Source of the DNA: JADLHS01 sp049840435 | Lineage (GTDB): Bacteria > Verrucomicrobiota > Verrucomicrobiia > Limisphaerales > JADLHS01 | Direction of reading: 5' to 3' | DNA: 64,000 bases | NCBI GenBank assembly: GCA_049840435.1 | Contig: JASGKY010000043.1 | Span: 124,001-188,000, forward strand | In this document: positions 20,194-28,347 of the stretch, piece by piece | How positions within the stretch are numbered: position 1 is the stretch's first letter | How the letters are laid out: each line of letters starts with the position of its first letter | The notes under the pieces: model-generated | Database searches by the model: none | Told to the model about the DNA's origin: nothing | Seen by the model: only the letters and a program-made list of their open reading frames with translations | Translations under genes and position numbers: made by a program

Positions 20194-22023
20194 ATGGACG
20201 CAATATTGAATACGAGGGGGGCCGATGCCGCGGCGGTTGCGGCGGTGCGAAAAGGGGATGCCGAGCGATATCGCGAACTGGTCGAGCGGCATGAACAGCG
20301 GGTTTATGCGGTAGCATGGAGCCGTTTGGGAGATGCCACTTTGGCCGAGGAAGCCACGCAGGAAGCATTCATCCGGGGTTATCGGCGTCTCTGGCTGTTG
20401 GGAGATGCCAGCAAGTTCGCCGCCTGGATCACTTCAATCTCCCGCCACGTGGCCATCAATCTGGGCCTGCGGCATCGGCGAGAACTCAACAAGCGCGAGC
20501 GCTGGGCCTTGGAGCAACCCGCCGCCCCGACCATCGCGGCGGAAGAAACTGCACCCTCATGTTCGCCGGAAACTTTGCGAGCGGCACTGGAAAAGCTTCC
20601 TGCCAAACATCGCGAATGTCTGGTGTTGTTCTATCTTGAAGGGAAAAGTGGTAATGAGACTGCATTGGCGTTAGGAATCTCGGAGGCCACCTTGCGGGTC
20701 CGATTGCATCGGGCTCGCGTCGCTTTGCGCAATCGGCTTGATGAGCAGCTTCAAGATTCGCTGCGCCAACTCAAACCGAGCCGGACTCTGGTCCCCATGA
20801 TTATGACAGGCGTGCTCGCTTCGTCATCGGCAAATGCCGCCACGACCGGTGGAGCAACGTTCCTGGGCGCACTGATGAAGCTTGGGCCGTTCAAGTGGTT
20901 GGGCGTCTTTTCAGCTGCATTGATTGGTGCCTTGCCCAGCATGGCATTCACTGCTTTGGCCGCCCGGGCTGAGCAGCGCAACTTTCGCGACCCTGAAGAT
21001 TTTCGCGCCAAAGCGCAGCGGGCCATGTATCGGAAAATTCTCCTGGTGGTTCCGTTGGTGACAATTCCGTTCGTGTTTGGACTGTCCGCGCTGAACGCCA
21101 AGCTAGGCGCGCGCCGCTTCGATTTCATCATAGCTCTGTTCTTAGTGGGATTGTTCGCCTTCCAATGTTGGCGGCTGGGCCTGCGCAACCGGGCGCAACG
21201 CGGCATCTTGATCTGGTATGCGATTCCCGCTGGCGGCATGCTGCTTAGAGCGTTGGGGCTGATTCCGGCGAGCGCTTATTCCTACTTTTGCATCGCCGGG
21301 TTTCTCTGGCTGATGTGGGTGATCCGCCAGCGCCCGATGAAGATGGATAACAGCCTGTTTCTCCGGGCAATGATGGGCAGTTTAATGACGCCGGCCTCGG
21401 AGCGGGTCGTGGCGCAAACCGATGAGTCATTTTCGAAAGCGGAATTGATCGTCTTTGGGCGGTTTCTCAACGACCGTCATCTGGTTAACGACTTTCGCTG
21501 GAATCCGGATGGCTTGTTGCTGCGGCAATCATTTCACCAGCAAGCCGGATTAGGCATGCAGCCCGCGCGGTTCTCCCGTCTTAGTCTGGACAGTTCCAAC
21601 ATTCAACTGCACTGGCGGGGCGAGGTGTCGGCCTGTTTTAGCGAGGCGGATCAGCGGTCGGGCCGGATGTTGAAGCCGGAGGAGACGACGACGCGGCGCC
21701 AGGTGGAAGAACAGGTCGCGCTTGCCGTGGCTTATGCTTGGCAGGAATTTCGCCGTGGCAACCTAGTCGCGGCGGACGGGGCGCTGGGAGAGAAGCCGGA
21801 TGCGGAAATCTTTTTGGTGCCGCCGGCCCGGGCCGCCTCCACCCGCTGGTTGCAAGCCATGCTGGCGCTACCGGTGATTTTATTCACGGGGATGCTGATC
21901 TGGGAGCGGCAACCCCACCTGTTGCGAGAATTTTTGGAGAGGCGAAACCAGGCACACTCCTCAATTAACGCGAATACCAATTCTGGCAATCTTGTTCCGA
22001 GGTCCCTTCCGCCCATGGAATGA
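20194..22023 (+). CDS. ECF sigma factor fused to a polytopic membrane domain
   Basis: ATG 20194 (MDAILN) is taken; a TTG 12 bp earlier is in frame. Residues about 15-85 are sigma-2 (RYRELVERHEQRVYAVAWSRL, EEATQEAFIRGYRRL). Residues about 120-180 are sigma-4 (LEKLPAKHRECLVLFYLEGK, then SEATLRVRLHRARVALRNRL). The remaining about 430 residues contain around five hydrophobic helices between residues 225 and 385 and one near the C-terminus (MLALPVILFTGMLIW), with a soluble domain of about 170 residues between. The sigma factor would thus be tethered to the membrane without a separate anti-sigma. Such fusions occur in Planctomycetes and Verrucomicrobia. Total 609 residues; release mechanism unknown. 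Confidence 0.85.
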   Translation: MDAILNTRGADAAAVAAVRKGDAERYRELVERHEQRVYAVAWSRLGDATLAEEATQEAFIRGYRRLWLLGDASKFAAWITSISRHVAINLGLRHRRELNKRERWALEQPAAPTIAAEETAPSCSPETLRAALEKLPAKHRECLVLFYLEGKSGNETALALGISEATLRVRLHRARVALRNRLDEQLQDSLRQLKPSRTLVPMIMTGVLASSSANAATTGGATFLGALMKLGPFKWLGVFSAALIGALPSMAFTALAARAEQRNFRDPEDFRAKAQRAMYRKILLVVPLVTIPFVFGLSALNAKLGARRFDFIIALFLVGLFAFQCWRLGLRNRAQRGILIWYAIPAGGMLLRALGLIPASAYSYFCIAGFLWLMWVIRQRPMKMDNSLFLRAMMGSLMTPASERVVAQTDESFSKAELIVFGRFLNDRHLVNDFRWNPDGLLLRQSFHQQAGLGMQPARFSRLSLDSSNIQLHWRGEVSACFSEADQRSGRMLKPEETTTRRQVEEQVALAVAYAWQEFRRGNLVAADGALGEKPDAEIFLVPPARAASTRWLQAMLALPVILFTGMLIWERQPHLLREFLERRNQAHSSINANTNSGNLVPRSLPPME

Positions 22024-22419
22024 AACGAGACGGCTGCTTTCCAGCGGGTGACGCCACGTGACGCTTCGGCTCTCGGTTTGCTTTGGTTGGTCTGCGATTT
22101 GATGGAAAGTGTGAATAACTTTTTCCCAAAGCCGGTGGACAAACCGCCGGCAAAAGATTTGAATCGGTTCGTGCTTCGCGGTTTGTTTGTGAAGCTTCGG
22201 TTCCTCCTCCGATCTGACACCACTCTGTAAGTGGTGTCCAGCAGTGCCGTCATGGCAGGCCTTTGACTCAGGCGTTCCGATTTTTGGGCTGGCCGTGGCT
22301 AAACCTATAACCAAATCGCGCGCTCCAATTCGTGAGCCCGACTGGCAGAACTATTTGTATGAATTTTTCGCACCAGACCGGTTCCGGCGGATGCCGCGCT
22401 CCATCAGGAAAGAACCGTT
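22024..22419. other. Intergenic region with hairpin
   Basis: About 400 bp. It holds the hairpin at 22216-22238 and a 60-codon plus-strand frame (22048-22230) that I do not trust. At 22376 there is ACCGG-TT-CCGG, a possible degenerate relative of the dyad motif listed at 42655, 43241, 50398 and 56149. No gene is recognised. Confidence 0.4.
22216..22238 (+). terminator. Hairpin GACACCACT/AGTGGTGTC
   Basis: A perfect 9-bp stem with a CTGTA loop, about 190 bp after the membrane sigma gene. No T-tract follows, so it is a weak terminator candidate. Confidence 0.45.
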
Positions 22420-23901
22420 ATGATTGCCGTCCTGTCCAAAGTCATGAGTCGCGCCAGCGACCTCGCCGCCGTTGAACCCCTCCTCGCGCTCTTCTTGGGT
22501 GCTGCCTTGCTCACCGTGCTGTTAACGGTGTGGCTACAACCCAAAACGACTGGAGAGATTGGAAATAAATCCAGCCTACTTTGGGTGCTCTACGGGCACG
22601 CCTGCAGATTGGGATTCGCATTGATGTTGGTGGCATTAGTGGTAGCCGCCATCTCGGTCTTGCGCAGTTATCTCAGGCAAACGGCCACAAACTTTCAGCG
22701 CACCCACGGCCGGGTCACTCAGGCCAATTACGATGCTGTGCAGACCATCTGGGGCGCGGAACAGGAGCAAGGGGAACTGAAGGTGAAAATCTACACCGAC
22801 GAGGAAGTCACCGAGCGGATCGAGTCGGAAGACCTGACCCGGCCAGCTGTATTGCGAAAGAAGACGGTGCGCAACGCAATCACGGCCAACCCGTTCATCG
22901 CCGCGAAGCACGACATCATGTTGAAACAGAACCCGCGCAAAAAGGGTTCGGCATATTACGGCGGCTACGAAACGGTCTGTCAGTTTAGTTGGAAGCTCAC
23001 CAATCCGGCGGTGACCACGCAGCAGTGCAATCTCGTCTTCCCCCTCCCCGCGGCGGGCGCCATGTATGACGACCTGTCTGCTACCCTCAATGGGCAGGAT
23101 GTGTTGCCGCAGATGCAGTTGAAGGATGCCACCTTGGTGCTGAACCGGGAACTGACACCCAACGAACAGCTCGATTTCAAGATTGGTTTCAAAAGTCGAG
23201 GCGTGTCCTTCTGGTATTTTCAAGTGCGAGAAGCACGGGAGATTCGGGATTTTCTTTTAACCCTCACGCTGCCGGATTTGACCACGGAAAAGCTCAATTA
23301 TCCTGGTGGATGCATGACGCCGACGGAGATTCGCCCGACGACCGACAATCAAGGAAGCATTCTGAGCTTCCGGCTCGATCATGCCATTTCAAGTCAGGGT
23401 ATGGGCATCGCGTTGCCTTCGTTGCCACAACCCGGCGCCACTACGAATGCGGTACTGGGCGAAGCTGAGCGTGCCTGGTTGTTGAGCTTTGCCATGGTGG
23501 TGCTGACGCTGAGCTTGCTGCGGGTACCACAGGCAGTGCTGCTCAGCATTCTCTTTGGTGTTGCCACCGCTTTCGCGTACGGATTATTGGGTGATTTCAG
23601 CGACTTGTTATTTGGTTTTTGGGGCACGGCTGGACTAATCCTGATCCCATTCCTAGCCGGTTTGGCCAAGTTGCTGACGTATGTGGCTCCGGATGCATCC
23701 ACGAAAATTTTAGCCGGACAGTTTCTGCTGGTTGGCATTGTTTACCCGTGCGTGGCGGGATTGGATTCAGATCGGCAGGCGCTTTACCTCAATCTCTGCG
23801 CAGTTGGCTTCTTGGCGTTCATCGCTTGGATAAGCGTAACACGCTTGTTAAAACAACCTGCGGAATCCCCCACACCACAGCCAACCGCACAACCGGCCTG
23901 A
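22420..23901 (+). CDS. Polytopic inner-membrane protein of unknown function
   Basis: A 493-residue protein with two N-terminal membrane helices (LLALFLGAALLTVLLTVWL and LGFALMLVALVVAAISVL), about 260 probably periplasmic residues, then six or so helices in the last 140 residues, ending in a Pro/Thr-rich tail. The layout (helix, large periplasmic domain, multi-helix tail) resembles CreD-type envelope proteins, but I see no diagnostic motif. It is followed 35 bp later by the VIT-domain gene. The periplasmic part contains LVFPLPAAGAMYDDLSATLNG, reminiscent of the VIT-like LYFPLPVGATVGGYALDVNG in that neighbour, so the two may share a related beta domain. I do not recognise the family. Confidence 0.75.
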   Translation: MIAVLSKVMSRASDLAAVEPLLALFLGAALLTVLLTVWLQPKTTGEIGNKSSLLWVLYGHACRLGFALMLVALVVAAISVLRSYLRQTATNFQRTHGRVTQANYDAVQTIWGAEQEQGELKVKIYTDEEVTERIESEDLTRPAVLRKKTVRNAITANPFIAAKHDIMLKQNPRKKGSAYYGGYETVCQFSWKLTNPAVTTQQCNLVFPLPAAGAMYDDLSATLNGQDVLPQMQLKDATLVLNRELTPNEQLDFKIGFKSRGVSFWYFQVREAREIRDFLLTLTLPDLTTEKLNYPGGCMTPTEIRPTTDNQGSILSFRLDHAISSQGMGIALPSLPQPGATTNAVLGEAERAWLLSFAMVVLTLSLLRVPQAVLLSILFGVATAFAYGLLGDFSDLLFGFWGTAGLILIPFLAGLAKLLTYVAPDASTKILAGQFLLVGIVYPCVAGLDSDRQALYLNLCAVGFLAFIAWISVTRLLKQPAESPTPQPTAQPA

Positions 23902-23936
23902 ATCGCAATGCTTTCCAAGCCGAAAATCATATTTCT

Positions 23937-26900
23937 ATGAATGCGCTGAATTATCTGCGTCCTCGCCTCCCGCTGTTTACTGCTGTTCTCGTTCTTGTTG
24001 GCAGCCTCGTTGTGCACGTCGGTCAGGCGCAAAGTTTGCCGCCGGCATTAATGGTCGAAGAGAACGACCACTCCAAACCGCTGCACATCTCCAAAGTGGA
24101 TATCGAAGTGCAGATCCATGGCTTTATTGCCGAGACCAAAATGACCATGGTATTTCAGAATCGTCAGGATCGACCGTTGGCTGGGGATTTGTATTTTCCC
24201 TTGCCGGTCGGCGCGACGGTCGGCGGCTACGCGCTGGATGTTAATGGCGCCATGGTGGATGGAGTCGTAGTGGACAAGGACAAAGGCCGGCAGGTATTTG
24301 AAAAGGAAACCCGCAAAGGCGTTGACCCCGGATTGGTCGAGTGGACGCGGGGCAATCATTTCAAGACCCGGGTCTTTCCCATCCCGCCGCGCGGGAGTCG
24401 CACGGTGCGAGTAAGCTATGTCAGTGAAGTCCTGACGGATGCCAACGGCAGTCACTACGAACTTCCGCTGAACTTCAAAACGAAGCTGGCAGAATTTCAC
24501 CTCCGACTTGAAGTCATTCAAGCTACCGCGCAACCGGTGTTGCAGCGGGGTAGTGCGTTCAACCTGCAATTCGCCAAATGGCGTGAAAGCTACGTCGCCG
24601 AAATCCAACGCAAGGATAGTAGCGCCATCGGCAACCTGGTGGTTGAGCTTCCCAAAATCGAGCAGCAGCGTGTGGTCGTCGAAAAAGCCAGCGATGGAGA
24701 ATACTATTTTTGCATCAATGACTTTCCCGTTGATTCGCGGCCCGCGGATCGCAAACCAGCGCTCCCAGCGCTCAAGCAGGTAACGATCTTCTGGGATGCT
24801 TCTGGATCTCGGGGCGCAACGGATCACGCGCGTGAGTTAGCTTGGCTCAAAGCCTGGTTTGCCACTTATGCGCAGCATTCCCTCACCGTCAATCTCGTCC
24901 CGTTTCGCAACGCGCTGGCGCCCGTGCAACGATTTGCCATCACCAACGGAGAGGCGGCGGCTCTGCTCAACGCCATTTCAAAGATTTCCTATGATGGCGG
25001 AACGCAACTTGGTTGCTTGACCAATATCCCCGTCGCACAGGGCGAAGGCTGGAACTTCTTGTTCAGCGACGGGCTGAACAATTTTGGCCGAGCTGAACCA
25101 GCTATTCTTAGTGGTCCGCTTTACATCTTCGCTGCTGACCAGACGGTGGACCAACCTTTCCTGCGTCACCTCGCCCAACGCTTCGGCGGAACAGTGCTGT
25201 CTTTGCAGCGGATGACCGATCAGCAAGTCTTGCGCGCTCTCGCTGCCAAGCCATTTGCCTTCCTTGGTAGCGAAGCCGTGAACGCCGGCATTACAGAACT
25301 CTGCCCCCAGACTTCGCAGCTGCTGCAGAAGCGGCTCACTGTCGTGGGCAAACTGACTGCTGCCGAGGCTGGCATCGTGCTTAACTATGGATTTGGCGGA
25401 AAAGTAATGACGCACTCTAGGCATGCAATTACTCGAAAAACTGCCGTGCCGAGCGATTTGCTCCGGCGCTTCTGGGCTCAACGGAAACTGGAAGATTTGC
25501 TGGTGCTCCAAAAACAGAACGAGCCCGAGATTACTGAACTAGGCAAACGCTATGGACTGGTGACACCGTATACCTCGCTGATTGTGTTGGAGCAGTTGGA
25601 ACAGTATGTCGAGCACCGCATTATGCCACCGGCGAGTCTTCCTGAAATGAGAAGGGAGTATGCCCGAATTGTAGAGGAACAGTCGGCCGAAGAAAAAAAG
25701 CTGCAACGTGACAAAACGGAGCAATTGCTTACGGCGTGGACCAAGCGGGTTGAATGGTGGAACACGAAGTTCAAACCCGTGGCGAAATTCCAAGAACCGG
25801 AGCAGGATGGAGCATCAGTTCGACGACCAAGCGGAGTTACACCGCTCCGCAGCAGGGCCACCGTAGTGCGGTCTGGCGCAACAGCTGATCTACCTGTGGT
25901 TGAGTCAATGAATGTTGTAAATGCACTCGATGCGGCTCCAGCGCTGGCGGCGGCCCCGGAAGCTTGGATGCGGGACGCAAGTATGTTGGGTGGTGAGCCG
26001 ATGACCGCGGCGCATTCGGAACCAGGACCAGGTGTTGCGATCAAAGAATGGAACCCAAAGACCCCGTATCTTGATGCCCTCAAGCGGGCGGGAAAGCAGG
26101 ACACCTTTGCCGTGTATCTAGCGCAACGGACCAAGTTCGGCACATCCCCCGCCTTCTATCTGGATTGCGCCGAGTTCTTTCGCAAGCAGGCACGTGAGGA
26201 TCTCAGCCTCCAGATTCTTTCCAATATCGCAGAGCTAGACTTGGAGAATGCGGCACTACTGCGGGTGCTTGCCTATCGATTATTGCAGATCGGGCAATTG
26301 GACCTCGCCTGTAGTCTGTTTGAGGAAATTCTCCGCCTGCGCCCCGAGGAACCACAATCATTCCGGGATCTGGCGCTGGCCGTGGCCAAACGGGGCCAAA
26401 CCGAGAATGATCTGGCCGATTGTCGTCGGGCGCTGGAACTTCTGGCGAGGGTGGTGAACCAGAAATGGGATCGTTTTGATGAAATTGAAGTGATCGCCTT
26501 AATGGAAATGAATGCATTGTGGGCTGACTGTGATCGTCGTTTTCCCAAGGACAAGCTGCCATTCCCGGTGGATCAGCGTTTGCAAAAGCTGCTCGACCTC
26601 GATGTTCGCATCCTGCTCACATGGGATGCGGACATGACTGATATAGATCTGCATATCGTCGAGCCCTCCGGCGAGGAAGCCTATTTCAGTCATAACCTCA
26701 CTTCGATGGGCGGGCTGGTCAGCCGCGATTTTACGCAAGGTTACGGGCCGGAAGAATATTGCCTGCATAAGGCCCGGCCCGGGGCTTACAAGATTGCTGT
26801 CAATTACTATGGTTCGCAGGCGGCGCAGCTCATGGGCCCGGTTACTGTCCAAGCGGAGATCATCACTCACTTCGGACGGCTGAACGAAAAACGGAAGAGT

Positions 26901-26960
26901 CTTACACTCCGCCTTGAGGATAAGAAAGAGACGGTTGTAATCGGCGAAGTGGAATTTTAG
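23937..26960 (+). CDS. Exported VIT domain, VWA-type and DUF2135 protein
   Basis: ATG 23937 starts a signal peptide (LPLFTAVLVLVGSLVVHVGQA); frames further upstream overlap the previous gene. A VIT domain spans about residues 40-170 (VDIEVQIHGFIAETKMTMVF, DKGRQVFEKETRKGVDPGLV, RVFPIPPRGSRTVRVSY). A VWA-like part begins at VTIFWDASGSRG, whose DASGS is the MIDAS metal-binding motif. A helical TPR-like stretch (about 730-870) precedes a C-terminal DUF2135 module (WDADMTDIDLHIVEPSGEEA, GPEEYCLHKARPGAYKI). Total 1007 residues. It ends the sigma/anti-sigma cluster and is probably an envelope protein. Similar proteins in this phylum sit beside a dedicated exosortase, which is not seen here. Confidence 0.85.
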   Translation: MNALNYLRPRLPLFTAVLVLVGSLVVHVGQAQSLPPALMVEENDHSKPLHISKVDIEVQIHGFIAETKMTMVFQNRQDRPLAGDLYFPLPVGATVGGYALDVNGAMVDGVVVDKDKGRQVFEKETRKGVDPGLVEWTRGNHFKTRVFPIPPRGSRTVRVSYVSEVLTDANGSHYELPLNFKTKLAEFHLRLEVIQATAQPVLQRGSAFNLQFAKWRESYVAEIQRKDSSAIGNLVVELPKIEQQRVVVEKASDGEYYFCINDFPVDSRPADRKPALPALKQVTIFWDASGSRGATDHARELAWLKAWFATYAQHSLTVNLVPFRNALAPVQRFAITNGEAAALLNAISKISYDGGTQLGCLTNIPVAQGEGWNFLFSDGLNNFGRAEPAILSGPLYIFAADQTVDQPFLRHLAQRFGGTVLSLQRMTDQQVLRALAAKPFAFLGSEAVNAGITELCPQTSQLLQKRLTVVGKLTAAEAGIVLNYGFGGKVMTHSRHAITRKTAVPSDLLRRFWAQRKLEDLLVLQKQNEPEITELGKRYGLVTPYTSLIVLEQLEQYVEHRIMPPASLPEMRREYARIVEEQSAEEKKLQRDKTEQLLTAWTKRVEWWNTKFKPVAKFQEPEQDGASVRRPSGVTPLRSRATVVRSGATADLPVVESMNVVNALDAAPALAAAPEAWMRDASMLGGEPMTAAHSEPGPGVAIKEWNPKTPYLDALKRAGKQDTFAVYLAQRTKFGTSPAFYLDCAEFFRKQAREDLSLQILSNIAELDLENAALLRVLAYRLLQIGQLDLACSLFEEILRLRPEEPQSFRDLALAVAKRGQTENDLADCRRALELLARVVNQKWDRFDEIEVIALMEMNALWADCDRRFPKDKLPFPVDQRLQKLLDLDVRILLTWDADMTDIDLHIVEPSGEEAYFSHNLTSMGGLVSRDFTQGYGPEEYCLHKARPGAYKIAVNYYGSQAAQLMGPVTVQAEIITHFGRLNEKRKSLTLRLEDKKETVVIGEVEF

Positions 26961-27415
26961 CTGATGGTTGAGTGAGTGCAGATCACTCGTCACCACCGCA
27001 CATGAACCAAAAGCTCAAATGCGCAAAGTTTGTGCAGAATGTTAGCCTCAAGGTCCCGGAAGCCGGATGCTCGGGGTCGGGCTGTAGTCATGGGATTAAA
27101 TTACGTGGCGGCATTGGAGTCTGCCTTTAATGCCGCCATGTTGGAAGTCGCGGCCTATCTCGTTAGCGGATTATCCGGAGGTTTCTTTCAACTTTGTTGG
27201 ATGCAAACCGATGAGCGCATTCCATCTTCCGGGGTGTTGGTCACGTATCCAGCAATTGATTAACGGTGCTCGTGGCTACGTGGGTGCGAGTATCGGACGA
27301 GCCGTAGATGTTCTGATTGTAAATGTGTGCCTCAACCTTTGCTTGGAAAATGTTGTTTCGGTCAAAGCGGGTGAGCCGGATTGACTAAAAAACGACTCAT
27401 CGTATCGTGATTTCG
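26961..27415. other. Intergenic region ahead of the Rrf2 gene
   Basis: This 455 bp has a weak hairpin just after the VIT gene (GAGTGA/TCACTC at 26970-26988) and a promoter candidate at 27381-27408. Short frames at 27030-27263 and 27130-27384 lack recognisable features and are not called. Confidence 0.4.
27381..27408 (+). promoter_or_regulatory. Putative sigma-70 promoter of the Rrf2 gene
   Basis: TTGACT, 16 bp, TATCGT. The -10 lies 7 bp before ATG 27416, so the transcript would be nearly leaderless. This agrees with the lack of a Shine-Dalgarno sequence there. Confidence 0.4.
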
Positions 27416-27877
27416 ATGCGAGTTTCCAAAAAGACCGATTATGCCTTGAGGGTTCTATTCACCTTGGTTGAGCACTATGGTGGACAACCTATTCCCATCC
27501 GGGAGCTGGCGCGGCGCAATGATGTGCCCAAGAAATTTCTAGAACAGATCATGCTCGATTTGAAGGCGCAAGGATGGGTGGATAGCACGGCGGGTGTGCG
27601 GGGTGGTTATTATCTCTCCAAGAACCCAAACTCCATCATGATGGGGGCAGTGGTGCGGCATTTTGACGGAATTTTAGCACCGATTGACTGTGTTTCGGTC
27701 ACCGGTTATCAGCGTTGTTCTCAAGAGCCGGTTTGCCGGTTTCGGCGCGTTTTTCTAGATGCTCGAAACTACGTTGCCAGTGTGATGGACCGGTCCTCAT
27801 TGGCAAGCGTGGCCAAGGGCTTGCCGGTTTCTCAGCGGGAGGTCGAAGTGGGTTTTCAAGGCGGCGAAGGCATCTGA
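27416..27877 (+). CDS. Rrf2-family transcriptional regulator
   Basis: A 153-residue protein with the Rrf2 winged helix (KKTDYALRVLFTLVEHYGG, NDVPKKFLEQIMLDLKAQG, GVRGGYYLSK). Cys92, Cys101 and Cys107 sit where IscR and NsrR carry their three cluster ligands (92/98/104 in IscR), so a [2Fe-2S]-type sensor is possible, although the first spacing is longer. The adjoining YezD, porin and CysK genes point to sulfur control of the CymR kind, but CymR lacks cysteines there. ATG 27416 is preferred to GTG 27407 because MRVSKKTDYALR aligns with family N-termini. Confidence 0.88.
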   Translation: MRVSKKTDYALRVLFTLVEHYGGQPIPIRELARRNDVPKKFLEQIMLDLKAQGWVDSTAGVRGGYYLSKNPNSIMMGAVVRHFDGILAPIDCVSVTGYQRCSQEPVCRFRRVFLDARNYVASVMDRSSLASVAKGLPVSQREVEVGFQGGEGI

Positions 27878-27910
27878 TTGTTACTTGGCAAAATCTTTTT
27901 AAAAAAGCTA

Positions 27911-27938
27911 TTGACCTCAAGAGAACAATCTACATAAT
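27911..27938 (+). promoter_or_regulatory. Putative promoter of the yezD-porin-cysK operon
   Basis: TTGACC, 16 bp, CATAAT, in an A/T-rich stretch after the Rrf2 gene. It matches the sigma-70 consensus well. The predicted transcript has a leader of about 170 nt containing the dyad at 28058-28074. Confidence 0.5.
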
Positions 27939-28057
27939 AACGACAGATATAGTTGTGATTTGAAATGAAGGCCATTGCAAATTCAAACAACAAAACCGCT
28001 TCAATTGGGGCGGATGCGTGCGCCTTTGCATCGATCGTTTTTTATTTGTCTTTAATG

Positions 28058-28074
28058 ACTACTAATTTGGTAGT
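28058..28074. promoter_or_regulatory. Dyad ACTAC-N7-GTAGT, candidate Rrf2 operator
   Basis: An A/T-rich imperfect palindrome 40 bp ahead of yezD. Rrf2 regulators bind A/T-rich dyads of similar size. The Rrf2 gene directly upstream makes it the natural candidate. Inference only. Confidence 0.35.
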
Positions 28075-28113
28075 TGTTATGTCGGTGGGTAAGTCACGCT
28101 ATTGAAAAATTTT

Positions 28114-28347
28114 ATGAGCGCAGCTCAATCAAATTTGAACTCCGCCAGCGACTCTGGCCAGAACTGGCAGGAGATCGTCCGGCAGCATGTCGAATCCCTC
28201 CGTTTCGGGACGGTGGAAATCATCGTTCACGACTCGCGGGTCATTCAGATCGAGAAGACCGAGCGGGTGCGTTTAGGCAAAACCGGTGTCGGTGCAGATA
28301 CAGTGCGGATTGAACTTAACGCAGAGGATCGCTCCCCCAAGAAATAA
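28114..28347 (+). CDS. yezD: YezD family small protein (DUF2292)
   Basis: A 77-residue protein containing WQEIVRQHVESLRFGTVEII followed by VHDSRVIQIEKTERVRL, which matches the compact YezD/DUF2292 domain found in sulfur-assimilation clusters. ATG 28114 is used; TTG 28102 is in frame. The stop TAA overlaps the start of the porin gene (TAATG), so translation is coupled. Its biochemical role is not known. The setting between an Rrf2 regulator and CysK supports a role in sulfur metabolism. Confidence 0.8.
   Translation: MSAAQSNLNSASDSGQNWQEIVRQHVESLRFGTVEIIVHDSRVIQIEKTERVRLGKTGVGADTVRIELNAEDRSPKK

Noticed and set aside
22048..22230. 60-codon plus-strand frame after the membrane sigma gene
   Set aside because: No ribosome binding site or recognisable similarity, and its stop lies inside a hairpin.
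27030..27384. Two short frames ahead of the Rrf2 gene
   Set aside because: They overlap each other, lack features and end near the promoter candidate.
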